A DNA stretch of 64,000 nt, from contig JAQFVV010000013.1 of NCBI GenBank assembly GCA_028023455.1, positions 12,006,579-12,070,578 of the forward strand, read 5' to 3'. Position numbers and translations under genes: made by a program. This DNA comes from Epiperipatus broadwayi. Lineage: Eukaryota; Onychophora; Udeonychophora; Euonychophora; Peripatidae. The first letter of the stretch is position 1. Each line of letters begins with the position of its first letter. Of the stretch, positions 24,390 to 36,669 are shown piece after piece. Below the pieces are notes generated by a model, which did no database searches, was not told the DNA's origin, and was given only the letters and a program-made list of their open reading frames with translations.

Positions 24390-25408
24390 GATAAAGATAT
24401 AGATGAATGGAGGATAATAATACCTAAAACCTTATGCACCCCATTCATAAAGTATATCCACTGTTTATATGGACATTTGGGTATCCACGAAACAAAAACA
24501 TACTTGGAAAAAATAGTTTTACTGGCCAAAAGTAAATAAAGATACTTTAAAATCACTTCATGATTGTCATATATTTTTAAGAGCCAAACCAGTAAATCAA
24601 GATTCCAGTAATATGTTAAAACTTATTATGCCTGAAAGATCAAATGAGATCTTAGTGATACATTATTATGAACCATTGCCTCCATTTATTACGCAAAAGT
24701 ACTTATTAGTCACTTATGATCTCTTTTCCAAACACGTTTCAGCCTACCCAATACCTCAAGTTAATACTAGACATACTGTCAGAGTATTAGGCACATTCCA
24801 TTTCATAATGATAGGAAAACCTAAAATTATATTACTAGACCATGATACATCTTTTCTATCTAAAAATTGGAAGAAGTGGGTAGAAAAATCACAAATAAAA
24901 CACATGCTCACATCCATTAGAAATCCACAATCAAACCCTTGTGGGAGCTTGGAGGTTTGTTTAGGACTTACTTAGAGGATTGGTAAAATAAATGGAATGT
25001 GTACTAAATTATATTAACTGGAGTGTAAATGAATCTACTGGGTTCACACTTATTAAACTACATTTCAATAAAGCAATTCCAAATCTATTTAAAAATTACC
25101 AACCTCCAATTAAACCCAACCAGATTGATATAAAATATGATATGCAAAAGGCATATCAAAGATTAATAAATAAATCAGAACTAAGAAGTAAAAACAGAAA
25201 GAAAAATAGCTACCAATTCAAAATAGGAGACAAGGTTTTAATAAAGATCCATAACCTTCCTAAAGAACTCCAAATCAAATGCCATAAATTCTATAATCCA
25301 TATAAAGGACCATTTACTATAATAAAATAAACAGGTCCAAATGCATTCTGGATAGATATAGGTGGGGAAATGAAAGGAACATATAATGCCCACATTCTTA
25401 AACCATAG
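24390..25408 (+). pseudogene. Ty3/gypsy integrase, broken
   Basis: Integrase inserts the DNA copy into the chromosome. The zinc-binding region shows 'YGHLGIHETKTYLE' (about 24462-24500) and one cysteine of the second pair. The catalytic core has 'VTYDLFSKHVSAYP' (first Asp, near 24720) and 'LLDHDTSFLSKNW' (second Asp, near 24838). After 'RNPQSNP' (near 24940) a small deletion with a frameshift removes the stretch holding the third catalytic residue, Glu, before 'ELGGLFRTYL' continues in another frame. A C-terminal domain follows with 'FKIGDKVLIKI' and 'YKGPFTIIK' (25218-25330). Loss of the Glu makes it inactive. Confidence 0.87.
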
Positions 25409-25700
25409 GTCAACCATAAAATTCAGATAATTATCACATGCAAATTATAGAGAAGGGAGACGAAGGGAGACAACACTAAATAAAAACCTAGAGATAATCA
25501 TTTCTATGATGAGAGCACCCATGCTAATATAAAAAAAATACAGATAACAAAAAGAGCAGATAAGAAATAAGTTGTATGGCCTCTTTAGAAACCTAAATTG
25601 GAAAATATACATATAACACTAGAACACACATATACACTTTAAGTGTTGAAATTTTCTCATCATCATATTAGAAAATTTTAACCATGTAAGAATGGGGAGT

Positions 25701-25850
25701 TGTAAGGATAACTTACATTCTTAGTAAGCTCACTTGTTTATGTGCAATATCAAACCATAAACTTAAAAATATAATTTCAATTAATAAACAGTAAATACAT
25801 TATCCTCTTACGTTAAAATACCCATATGTACACATATATAACTTAAACAT
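25701..25850 (+). repeat. 3' LTR of Ty3/gypsy element (right limit uncertain)
   Basis: Starts TGTAAGGAT right after a purine-rich tract and matches the partial 5' LTR up to about 25838. It probably extends beyond that, but there is no second copy to define its end. Confidence 0.7.
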
Positions 25851-26824
25851 TAGATGATAAAATTTTAATAATAAAAGTTAAGTCAAATAAATAGTTATTT
25901 TAATGAAATCAAGAATTAAAATAATTAGATTTCAATCATTCATATATATATAATAATTATTAAGTTAACTAATATCACTAATCCAGACTCAAAACATAGA
26001 GATAACTTAAGGTCAAGTCGTATCTTAGCAACTAACATAAAAGAAATAAAATTAGAACCCAATTACACAATTATTAATTATAATGCATTCAACAATAATC
26101 AAATACAACATTGTGAAATGAAATAATAATTTAACACATGCTAATTACTGGAAATCGATTCCACTATAAAAGCTAAATCGATTAATTTCCAAATCAGTTC
26201 CATTTTTGGCAAATGAACTAGTCACTAAGCATTGCTGTGTTTGAAGACTGAACACAGCAGAAAAATGGATCAATAGTTTGAACAAATTTTCCTTGTTTAT
26301 AAAATCTTCGTTAGCAGAAAAATCTAATATCACTCAAGTAAATTAGTTACTCTTTAATATCATCAATAATAATTTCAAAAGTGAAATTATCTTTAATATG
26401 ATAATTAGAGAAATTCTTAATGATATCATTCTAAACTTGAATTTCAAGGAAGATAAATATCATCAAACACATTTATATATCTAAATAAACTTATTTTAAA
26501 ACGATTTTAAGTTATAGAAAGTGCATCATGAGTAAAGACACTTTGCCATAGGGTCAAATGCTATTGTTCTGACCTAAAGCAGTGTAATTATTCATTCCTA
26601 CTGAAATACCTAATATATATATATATCATCTGTATCAAGAATACTCAACCTTTTTCTTTCCAGGGCCACATATATTTGTGTACAGCAACCAATTGGTGTT
26701 ACGTAAAAAAAAATGTCTGACTTCTCATTTCATGCATACCACAGCTTGTGGATCACTTTGTCTTAGAATTAGCATATTAATAAAACACAAACACTTTTAT
26801 TTGATATAAACATTTATTTAAATA
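25851..26824. other. AT-rich stretch, nothing certain
   Basis: The first part may be the remainder of the 3' LTR. The sequence 'AATACTCAACCTTTTTCTTTCCAGGGCCACAT' around 26640 looks like a degraded hAT end for the element that follows, but I could not find its partner on the far side. Confidence 0.4.
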
Positions 26825-28653
26825 TCAGTGTGATTTTTGATAGTGAGATAAACTTTTAACTATTTTAGATAAATCTGGTTTATACGTGCTACATGCTACT
26901 CTTAATATATCATCAAGGTGTAAATCAGTAAGTCTGTTTCTATGCACATTCTTCACATATTTCATTTTCAAATAAGATGATTCGCAAAGATATATTGATG
27001 CAAACAATGTGAACAACATTTGTGCACACTTTTTGACAATTTTATATTTTTCAGGCACTAATTTCCAAAATTCCATATACTGCTTTCCCTCCCTTTTCTC
27101 TTTAAAAATGTCTTCCAAATTTATGTCACTTTTGAATTCATCAAATTCGTTAAATAGCTTAACATAATCATGCCCAAATGCAGCTAATTGTGTAATAGTT
27201 GCAATTTCTAAGTGCCAGGGATTTTCTATAAACAAAAGACAATTCTTAATATTTCTTAAATCTTGAAATCTACTTTGAAATTCTTTCAATAAGGTACCTA
27301 AATAATTTTAAATAATTACATAGGTTTTTGAAGAAATGTCAATACCATCTTGCTTAGTATTTGTCAATGTTGGAAAATGATGTAATATTTGGTTTTGTAT
27401 ATCTTGGTAATAAATATTTAGTTTTTCTTCAAAAAGAAATACTTTGTCATTTGTGAAATAATTTTACTTTCACCTTGCAAACTAATATTAAGATCACAAA
27501 GTTTTTCTGTGATGTCACATAAAAAAGCTAAAAGACACCACCACCCATCACTGTCAAGCTCATTATAGGATTTATTGTTTTCTTGTAAAAATGAAATAAT
27601 TTCATGACGTAATAAAAAAAAGCGATTCAAAACTTTATCTCTGCTTAGCCATCGCAGTGAAGTATGCAAAAGTACATCACTATAATTATTATTTATTTCT
27701 TCCAAAAGATTTTTAAATTTTCTGTGGTTTAATTCTCGGGTTTGAATATAATTCACAATATTTATGATGGTTTTCATTACAGCATCTATTTCTTTAATGG
27801 ATATATGTGCCCCCAAGTTTTCTTGGTGAATTAAACAATGAAATGATAAAAGATTTGTTAGATTATATTTCTTTTTTAATAGGAAAACAAATCCCTTTTC
27901 TGATCCAATCATTGAAGGATATCCATCAGTGCACCCAGAAATCTTTTTTTTTTATTTCAATATTAATCTTCTCCATACAAATACTATTGAGAAAATCACT
28001 ACCTCTAGTTTGATTCTTCATAGAAAGAAATTTCAAAAAAATCTTCACAAATTGAATTGTTCAGTACAGTATCTGACAAAAATAGCAATTGTGATGTTGC
28101 TGAAATGTCAGTCCTAGAATCAACAGCCAAACTAAAATATTTGCAGTTTTTCACATCTATTATATTATCAAAAATACAATTTTGTAATATCTTCAATACG
28201 TTTAATGCAGGTAGAATCTCTCAGTTGTAATTTCTTAATATTTTACTTTTATTATTAAATTCATCAAATAATATATTCGAAGCATTTAGGAAACATTCTT
28301 TCACAACTTCAGCATCTGTAAACGGTTTCATATTTCTGCCAAGTATATAACACCACTGTTTCTTGTGAGATTGCCACTGACATAACATTTTGTTATTGTT
28401 GCAATGATTTCTTGAAGAAAGCTAATTTTTCACTTCTTATTAAAGACTCATGAGCAAAAGTGTCATTAAACAATTTATGTTTTGTGGTGTAATGACGATC
28501 AATATTATATTTTTTTAATGTGACACTTTCTCGACAAATCAAACATGTTGCTAAACCTTTGTTTTTCAACACAACAAAATATTCCTCTTCCCAGTTGTCT
28601 TGAAACATTCTATTTTTATCCGACAATTTTCATTTGTTGCTTGAAGACATCAT
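26825..28653 (-). pseudogene. hAT transposase, BED / GTF2IRD2-like, broken (hAT-2)
   Basis: The minus-strand relic begins near 28653 with 'MMSSSNK' then a stop, and has an N-terminal BED-like zinc finger with 'CLICRESV' and 'HYTTKHK' (28500-28560). The core includes 'LAVDSRTDISATSQLL' (28100-28150, usually ALDESTDISDTAQL with the catalytic Asp) and 'FHCLIHQENLGA' (27815-27850). The segment 'LHTSLRWLSRDKVLNRFF' lies at 27630-27690. The C-terminal dimerisation region reads 'YLCESSYLKMKYVKNVHRNR' (26930-26992) and the frame ends at 26825. Frame breaks occur near 28390, 28200-28005, 27912 and 27418-27289. It resembles the domesticated GTF2IRD2/ZBED-type proteins. Confidence 0.86.
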
Positions 28654-29259
28654 TATGATGTTTAGTTTGATATAAAATCCTACATGTCTATGTGTATACT
28701 AATTCACATATAAAACTAAACTGTTTCACTTTGCTTTCAAAAATACGGACTATTGATTGAATTAAAGTTTCAAACTTCTGATTGGTCAATTATACAATCT
28801 GCAGTAAATATATTTGTCTTTTTAAAATTATATTTGTTTTAGTTTAGTATCTAAAATGGAAATTTATAATTTGTCTGTTATAGAAAGATTTTTAAAAAAT
28901 AAATTTCTATTTATAATTGATGATAATAATCTAACACTGTCAAATTATAATAAATGTTGACCATCCAATTATAAATTCCAGAAGTAATTCATTGAATTCC
29001 TTATCAATATGTTTTAATATAAAAATAAATTTTTGATTAAAATCTAAGAAACAAACAAGTGGGGTAAAAAAAAAAAAAACTTAGTAAATTATGTTTTTCG
29101 TTTTCGAATTCAAAATATAGAAATACAACTGTCGAAGTCATGGATTGGCGTTCCCTTGCGGAGAAAAAATAATCAATCAGAAGCTTGAAAAGATGGATTT
29201 ACATCATTATTATACCATTAAATTTAAATATTTACTGCTTTTTTTCCTTGCAAAAAAAA
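28654..29259. other. AT-rich stretch, nothing recognised
   Basis: It should include the 5' end of hAT-2, but no inverted repeat matching the other side was found. A 'GGATTGGCGTTCCCTTGCGGAG' patch at 29143-29164 is unlike its surroundings in GC content and is unassigned. Confidence 0.4.
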
Positions 29260-29261
29260 AA

Positions 29262-29792
29262 TACAGAAAATTGAAAATTAAAGACAAAAATAAGAATTTA
29301 ATTTTTAGTTGTTAGATTAATTACTAATTACGTTATCACCAGAAAACCATTAACATGACATGAGAGTGATGTTGGCGCTAGTTGTATTTCCTCTTGAGAA
29401 GAATCTGATTTTTTACCAGTTTGCAAATGAACCTGTTTAACGGCAAATAGCGATAATAATTAAAACGTGTATAAAAAAATGTAAATTACTGTAAATTATG
29501 CATAAAAATATATTGTTTTGGATAAAATTAAATATTATAGTTAAAAAAAAGTTTGTCTTGTATCAATTTTTTTCAAATTTGAAATTTTTTATTAGTCATA
29601 TTTTATTTCCTTATTTTTTTTTTGCACGAATTTTAAAGTAATTTTACATTGGTGCTTTGCTTTTACGCGATCTTTGAAAAATCACAGTCCATATCCCCCC
29701 TTTTTCAAGGTAAGTTACGTCTATTTTTGCACGATTTCATTTGCGCGTGTTTACTGAGGAACCTATCTATCGCATAAAACAAGACCCAGGTG
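29262..29792 (+). mobile_element. Partial MITE copy (pogo/Tigger-like end)
   Basis: The segment is about 90% identical by eye to 45735-46267, the right half of the full MITE. The shared blocks include 'CCAGAAAACCATTAACA' and 'GACCCAGGTG'. It ends in CCCAGGTG followed by TA (29793-29794), the expected target dinucleotide. The left half and the left terminal repeat of the element are missing. Confidence 0.8.
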
Positions 29793-29794
29793 TA

Positions 29795-30580
29795 TATTGT
29801 AACTGGACACACCCATACAATCTCTTTACCTCAGTTGTATTTATTCCCTGATGAGCATATTGTAGGCAGAAACCATTGATTGGTATTCTCCAATACAGAC
29901 ATCACCCCCCCTACAACAATATTTCCTGCTCATCAGAGGATGTAGCACAATAGAGACTGGAAACACCTAGAAATTTATGTTTGGTTTCGCCAAATGGCGC
30001 CACTAGAGTTCCATTTCACTGCAACCTGACTTACCTAGATCTGGTTATGCTGAACATGACTCAGGAGGCATGAGATTCTTGTGAACAAGAGCAATGAATG
30101 ACAAGTGATGCAACATGAACAACTAGATTGGTTTTACATTAAAATAAATTTATTTCATAACATTTGTTAAGATCATTAGTTCTCCATAGTTATTACGGAT
30201 AAGCCTATAAAGTTTATCATTAGTTCATTTTTGATATAGTTCATCTTTAGGATCCATTTTCTGGTATGTGCATATTTTCTTAGGTTCCATTGATCAGTTA
30301 CTCCTCATTGGTTATGTATTTATCTGTAGTATCCTTTAATTCTTTAGTTGCGATTTAAATATTAATCCTTGATACATGTACAGCTGTATTTTTCTTATAA
30401 ACATTTGAAATTCCTTCTTTTAAAGATATGTATTGTTTTCTTAAGCCTTTCCAATTTTTCCAGGTATAACCATATTTTGCACATAACATTTATTATTCCA
30501 CCAGCTAGAGACATATTTCAATTATATAGTGTTTATACTTCATCCAGATTGATATATGTGGTATATTTGATCTATGCTAG
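29795..30580. other. Unassigned stretch with weak inverted repeat
   Basis: Contains an imperfect inverted pair, CTGATGAGCATATTGTAGG (29848-29866) and CTACAACAATATTTCCTGCTCATCAG (29911-29936). It also has 'GGCGCCACTAGAG' (29996-30008), resembling 'GGCGCCACTAGAT' in the tRNA-like segment at 13583. No coding motif is seen; the 83-codon frame at 30369-30620 is hydrophobic but unrecognised. Confidence 0.4.
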
Positions 30581-30586
30581 TGTAGA

Positions 30587-31275
30587 TGTATTTTGTTTAT
30601 TAAAATATAATCATTTATGATTTATTCCATTAAAGATGTTTTGGTTATAAACATATAAGTATTTGGGATTTATTTCAACACAGACATAGCGTGTGTCTAA
30701 AATACGAATATTCATGATTTTTCCAAGAAAGGCGTATTTTGTATATCAAACATAATCATTTATGATTTATTCCATTACAGACGTATTTTGCAGATAAGAT
30801 AAAAGTATTTATTCTTTATTTCAATACAAACGTATTTGGTATATAAAATGTATAAGCATTTATGATTTATCCCAATAAAAACGTATTTGCATATAAAAAT
30901 ATAATCATTTATGATTTATTTCACGAAAGATGTATTTTGATTATAAACATATAAGTATTTATTCTTTATTTCAATACAGATGTATTTGGTATATAAAATG
31001 TATAAGCATTTATGATTTATCCCAATGAAAACATATTTGCATATAAAAATATAATCATTTATGATTTATTTCAAGAAAGATGTATTTTGATTATAAACAT
31101 ATAAGTATTTATTCTTTATTTCAATACAGACGTATTTTGTATATAAAAGATATCAGTATTTATGATTTATCCCAATAAAAATGTATTTACATATAAAAAT
31201 ATAATCATTTATGATTTATTTCAAGAAAGATGTATTATGATTATAAACATGTAAGTATTTAATATTTCATAAAAT
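30587..31275 (+). repeat. Tandem array: 50-bp unit, 150-bp higher-order repeat
   Basis: Units of 49-51 bp follow the pattern '(T/C)GTATTTtg...ATAA.CATTTATGATTTAT...' end to end. From about 30781 they fall into a repeating order of three unit types of 50, 51 and 49 bp. The start 'TGTATTTTGATTATAAACAT' recurs at 30931, 31081 and (one change) 31231, exactly 150 bp apart. Units before 30780 are more diverged and less regular. No coding sense is apparent. Confidence 0.93.
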
Positions 31276-34200
31276 CGTTACCTTCATTTTCATCCAGTGT
31301 GTTCATCCACTACAGGTCACTATTGCATTTCAAAAAGGTGTTGGTTTATTTAAGCTGAATGGCAATATTTAATTTCCGTTGGTATTCACCCAGGCATGGC
31401 TTGAAGATTCATGGCTGCAGATAGACAGAAAGCTATTACTGACAGCCTATCATCCTTATACTTCCAATGTTAATACTTTTCTTTTCAACATCCACCAACT
31501 GTAGGGTTCACACTTAGTGAAACTAGATTTCTCAGCTGGGATAAGATGTGTGGCCGTAAATATAATTATTCCAAAGGTGACTCTGCACTAAAACCACTTG
31601 CTAACTAAACAGCTAAAACCACATAGATAAAAACTTTTTTTTAACTTCAAGCTCCACTATTTATAACCTGATCAAGTCTCTGGATTAATCTAGCATGACT
31701 CCACTGTATCTGATTTGTCAAAAAGCTTTCATTTAAGCCCAAATGCTTTTTTCTTCTTGATGTTTGGATTGATTAGTTTTCGCAGGAACAGGTGAGTGAT
31801 TAGGCAGATAATGCCTTGCTTTCCAATTTGACAAGTTTGCCTCAAGTGATTATTACACTTTGTATACAACAACATCATTTCAAAAATTAAAAATATAATA
31901 TTTTAATAAATTCCAGTTTTAAATGCTTAAAGATGTATTTATTTCATGATTTAAAAATTATAACAATCAATATGAAGATTTATCTTTTTTTTAACTCTTA
32001 ATCATTATTTAAAATAATGATATTCTTTTTCTTCGCTTAAATTTAAACATGTTGCTTTTTTTTATAAGATTATTAAAAAGTTGGTTTCTTTTATATACGT
32101 TTGTTTTATTTCAGTCAATCACTTTAGGTGGAAGTGGAAAATAACTCTTAAAATATATTCGTGAAACAACGTGTCTGTTTCAATATATTATTGCTAAATT
32201 AGAGGAAAGATAATCTTCATTATAAAATTAGTTTTGAATTAACTTTTACTAAAAATAGACCTTGACTTATTTACAAATATTTAATTTTTTACAATCATTA
32301 ACTATCGGTCAAAAGGCAGGCCTAGCATATATCAAAATATATTCAATATATTCCTTGCTCTCCTCTAAAGTATTAATTTTCCCTTTATTAAAATATTAAA
32401 AGCATTAGTCAACTTTTTGCTTATTTTTTAATTTATCCTTACAGTCTCAAGATATCCTTATAATTATTGGCTTTAATGTATGTGTCCAATTTTCTTCATT
32501 TTCATAATTTCATAAATAAATAATTTTTAGCACTAATTTTATCCACATATCTACAATTCCAATGTAGCTTTTTCATTCACTCCAAATTCACATTTCCCAA
32601 TCTTTTCAAATTTTCCTAAATATCCACTTCTCTGCTCTATATGAAGCTTCACTAAAAATAAGATTGTTTCTATATCTAAGCTGAATATGTCACAAAAATA
32701 ATATAATTTTATTAAAATACTAATTGGCCAATATAATTTAAATTCTAACTCCTTTTATCACTTTTTCCTTCATTAATTAACTAATCTACAAAATATTTAA
32801 ATATATTAATTTGCACAATAACTTTCCTAACATCTTGTACAATTAAGTTTTGGAACAATAATGATGACATTGAGAGCAGGTTTCTGAATTTATTTGCAAT
32901 TAAAAAAAATGAGACAAAAAAAAATTGTGAATGGAATTGTAACTCATTTTATCACCTGCACTGAACATCACTTGACCTACTGAATTATTGGTCACATGAA
33001 AGGTATGGGATATTGTTATTGATATGTGATTATCTTTTATTTTCCTGTGCAATATTTATTCTCAATTTATTTGTTACATTAACCAAAAAAAAAATTCTGA
33101 TTACAATTACTGTCAGTTATTTCTTAACCTTATTTTTATTAATAATCAATTGCTTATTTTAACTCAGTTTTAAAGTCACTTCCCAAAAGAGTTGTGGAAC
33201 AATTAAAAAACAATATGAATTATAAAACAAAAACATCTTTAAAAGAATAAAATGTGAGGATACGCTTTACCAAATTTTGTGAATCTCTAATATTTTGATA
33301 GTTTAATATTATATTTTCAAGTAATCATTAATTTACAGAAGTTCAAGTAAAAATTCTTATAAATTTAGAAAGCAAAAGTAAATGTGGAACAATCAATCCT
33401 ATAGAAATATAGTTGTTTTCATTAGTAGTAAAAGCAGCTTTATATAATTGCATTTGCTGTTTACAATGAATGCACTATTATACATTTGGGATCACTTCTT
33501 TAGCATCCAATTAATAATAATGATATATCCAATTATTAGCCAATATTAGATATTTAGCTGGATTGTTTATAACCATGAGGTAAAAATATCCTAAGCTAAC
33601 ATGAAAAATAGTAATAAAATCACTCATGGTTAACTCAGATTTGGATTCCAGATGTAATAGAAGTTTATTTTATCAAAACAAAATTTAGTTTTAACATTCC
33701 TTAACATCTGAAATATTTCTAACATCACAATATGCAGTTTGACAAACTATATTAGTAAAACACAAATGTATAATATATGAGAGAGAAGTTTTGAAAACTG
33801 ATGACATTGATCACGATTCATTGAACTCCTCTAATAAATAATTTTATATCGGCCATTATTTTCTTTGTGTCTCTATTCTCATTTACCTGCATGGTCATTT
33901 AAATTATTCTATTATGTTAACTGCTATATTTTCTGATGTTTTAGAAGAAGAAAAAAAAGAATAAAATTTTATTTTTAACAAGAAAAAATATATAATCATC
34001 CATCACTTTTCATAATCTAAATGGAGGAACTTTTTTTTTCACTTTACTATTTATTTTTAAAAGATTATGAGCAATGATATAAGTTAGATTATTTTATTTT
34101 TGTATTTTGCAAGTATATTTATTAAGTGCATATTTTAAATAATACAAGAGCAGCTTTGTATTCTAGAATCATTTAAGGTAGGTTTGAGTAATGAGTGACA

Positions 34201-35038
34201 ATAAGACAGTAATGCACTTCATCTCCAGACTACTTTCTATTTTTTTGATTTTGTCAATGAAAACTCAGAATTCAAAACAGTAAGTAATGTTATTTATCTG
34301 ACAATCAGATTGATAATCAAAAACTCTTAAGATTTTAAATCCAATCCAATCAAGTTTAAACACTTACATACATCTGATCTTAGATTACACATTTTAATGA
34401 TAAGCACTCCTTTCTCCTGTGATCAGGAATATTAATACTAATATATCATTTGATTCTTTAGTTCACACAAAATATGATAAAACAGGAGCTGCTATATATT
34501 AATAACATCCTTGTCCAGAAAAAAAGATATTTACAGTTAAGAAAAGAGAGATTACATAAATATAGTTACTGAGCCAATATTAGATCTTTATAACTTTTCA
34601 AGCAGATTGGTTTGGTTCAAAACCTCAATGTGATTTTGAATTTCAGGTTTTACTTAATTACTAAAATAAAGGTAAAGGTAGTGTGTAGATGCACAATTGC
34701 ATTACTTCTTGTTATGAATACCAAATCCTCATTAATTAAAGAGAGGCCAGAAACTAATCTGGGGATTTAAATTTTCACTACCATCTGGTAATTACCATCT
34801 ATCCAGGCTTATTATAGAAGGGAGTATAACGCCATCACAGTGAATTTATGTCAGCCACTTTAAATTTATTTTATTAGAGGTCTGTAAGATTCATCTATTC
34901 ATCATACTTGGAAATCAATTGGCTATAGTCTATTAAGTGATTGATGCAAAGAGGAATGGGTGGATAGTTCATATTATATATATATAATAAAATTACTCCA
35001 AATTCAGAATTAAACCAGACTAGCCAAAAAAAATAAAC

Positions 35039-35158
35039 TCTAAAACACAAATAATGGTTTCACTGCTACAAGCAGATTTCTCAAGTATAAAAGACTAATA
35101 GATATATTTACATTTGAGAAGTCTACTTGTAGCAGTGAAATCATTGGTTGTTTTAGGT
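35039..35158. repeat. Hairpin with about 50-bp arms
   Basis: Arms 35039-35090 and 35108-35158 are imperfect inverted copies sharing 'TTTCACTGCTACAAG' and a 'TTCTCAA' region. TA-rich sequence (TATATATATAAT) stands on both sides (34976-34988, 35160-35172), which could be a target duplication but is low in information. Confidence 0.85.
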
Positions 35159-35204
35159 TATATATATAATACAAATTAAATGTGTATATGTATAATTAGT
35201 GTTT

Positions 35205-35310
35205 ATCTGAAAGTTTGTGTTGATAGTATTTCTATATTCTTCTAATGTCTTTAGAAAAATTTAAACTTTATCTAAACCTTTCAAATACATTCAACCATTA
35301 ATTACAGCTA
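35205..35310 (+). repeat. SINE-tail fragment (same family as foldback 1)
   Basis: 'CTGAAAGTTTGTGTTGATAGT...TTCTAATGTCTTTAGAAAAATTT...AAATACATTCAACCATTAATTACA' parallels the tail of the foldback-1 SINE, in the same order and spacing. The tRNA-like head is absent. It directly abuts the S1 relic at 35336. Confidence 0.7.
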
Positions 35311-35335
35311 TGTCTCTGGCTCTAATTAATTGGCC

Positions 35336-35436
35336 TGAGCACTAGTAGAATAGTGGACACCAGTTCAACAACCATGGATTGCAGTTCCAATTGTTACTTC
35401 CAGTGCTTCTTATGAGCTCGAGCAATAAAACATTCA
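35336..35436 (+). repeat. SINE-like relic, family S1
   Basis: The best preserved S1 copy: 'GCACTAGTAGAATAGTGGACACCAGTTCAACAACC', 'GGATTGCAGTTCCAATTGTTACTTCCAGTGCTTCTTATGAGCTCGAGCAATAAAACATTCAAT' in that order. B-box-like GCAGTTCCAATTG suggests polymerase III origin. Confidence 0.55.
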
Positions 35437-36669
35437 ATGTTTTTTATTATGAAACCAATTTTAATGGATAGCAGAATCATGAGGGAAAAATTGTGTGTGG
35501 TGGTGGTGCGGGGGTATTTTGATTCTAATACAGAAATTGATTAACTGCAGATGGATGCATTTCAAATTAAAAGAATTATTTTTTCAACAATTATTTTCAT
35601 TAGAGATCATTTTCTATTATTCTACAAGAAAATTTTAATAGTTTTACTTTCTGTTTGATTTTGTGATTAATAAAAAAAAAAGGGTAATTAGAGAAAAACT
35701 AATTAACTGCTTATATAATAATGACTGCTGCTTGTTTTAACTACCATTATTACTAATTAACAAATTTTAACCTTTAATGAGCCCATATTTTTTTAAATAC
35801 AGAATTCCTGTAGACCATCAAATACTTTTACTACTTCAAGACATTAATTTAATATAAATACCAATTAACAGAAAAAACATATTTACACCATGGGCAAAAG
35901 AAATGTGTAATGTTACTATTATATATATATATATTAAGATCCCACTTACATTTTTATTCCAACTAAAGCTGATATATATGATGGTACAGTATGCATTTAT
36001 TTAACCATACACTTCATATAATATAAATATGATATCTATTGTATACTGAATGAGATAGGCCCTTTAAGTATTTATTCCACTTAAAAATATTGAACAATAA
36101 AACTTCTTACAATATTTGTGTGTTTGTTTAGTATACAAAATACAAATACAAAAAAAAAAGGTTAGTTTATGTCTGAAAGAAGGGTCAGCAGTAAACTTCC
36201 CTCTGAAATTCAAGGGTTTTGTGCTCCAGCAAAGTCAATTGTACTAGAATATACATATATGTATTTTTAATGCTATATACCACTTGTATATTCTTATCCA
36301 AATTATTATCACTGACTAAACTAACACTGTATACTTGTTAATTATAAATGTCTGGTTGATTATCACTACCACAATATATGACTTTCTCTACATGTTATGA
36401 GCAGAACAGAATTCCTTAGCTCTTGTATCTAAAAGTCATGAACTATAAAGTAATTTTATGGTAATTATTTTTCATCTACAAATAATAGTTTTGTTTCCGT
36501 AAAAGTCATCAATAACTGTTTATTTTATTACTTAATGAATCCATATTTTTACAAATTGAATAAAAGTCATTTATTTAAGCTGACTTTAGATCATCCCACA
36601 CTTATGGCAAAAAAATATTTTATAGATTTAGTAATCTTTGATTTATTATGTTGCTTTTATTAGTAGTAG

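Larger units (their letters stand above)
23986..25850 (+). mobile_element. Internally deleted Ty3/gypsy retrotransposon
   Basis: Layout: partial LTR (23986-24120), end of RNase H, integrase and its C-terminal domain (to about 25408), a non-coding 3' part, a purine-rich tract 'AAGAATGGGGAG' (25688-25699) that fits a polypurine tract, and a second LTR starting TGTAAGGAT at 25701. The 3' end of the second LTR cannot be fixed because the first copy is cut short. This is a plus-strand relic of an element that moved by reverse transcription and integrase. Confidence 0.8.
31276..36650. other. Long AT-rich stretch with one SINE pair and a hairpin
   Basis: No coding gene is seen. It holds the hairpin at 35039-35158, the SINE-tail fragment at 35205-35310 and the S1 relic at 35336-35436. 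Short A/T-rich runs and TA dinucleotide tracts (such as 34975-34988 and 35921-35932) fill much of the remainder. The minus strand at 32280-32690 shows weak protein-like stretches that I cannot assign. Confidence 0.45.

Noticed and set aside
32280-32690. Minus-strand protein-like stretches
   Set aside because: No conserved motif in order; stops too frequent to assign to a family.
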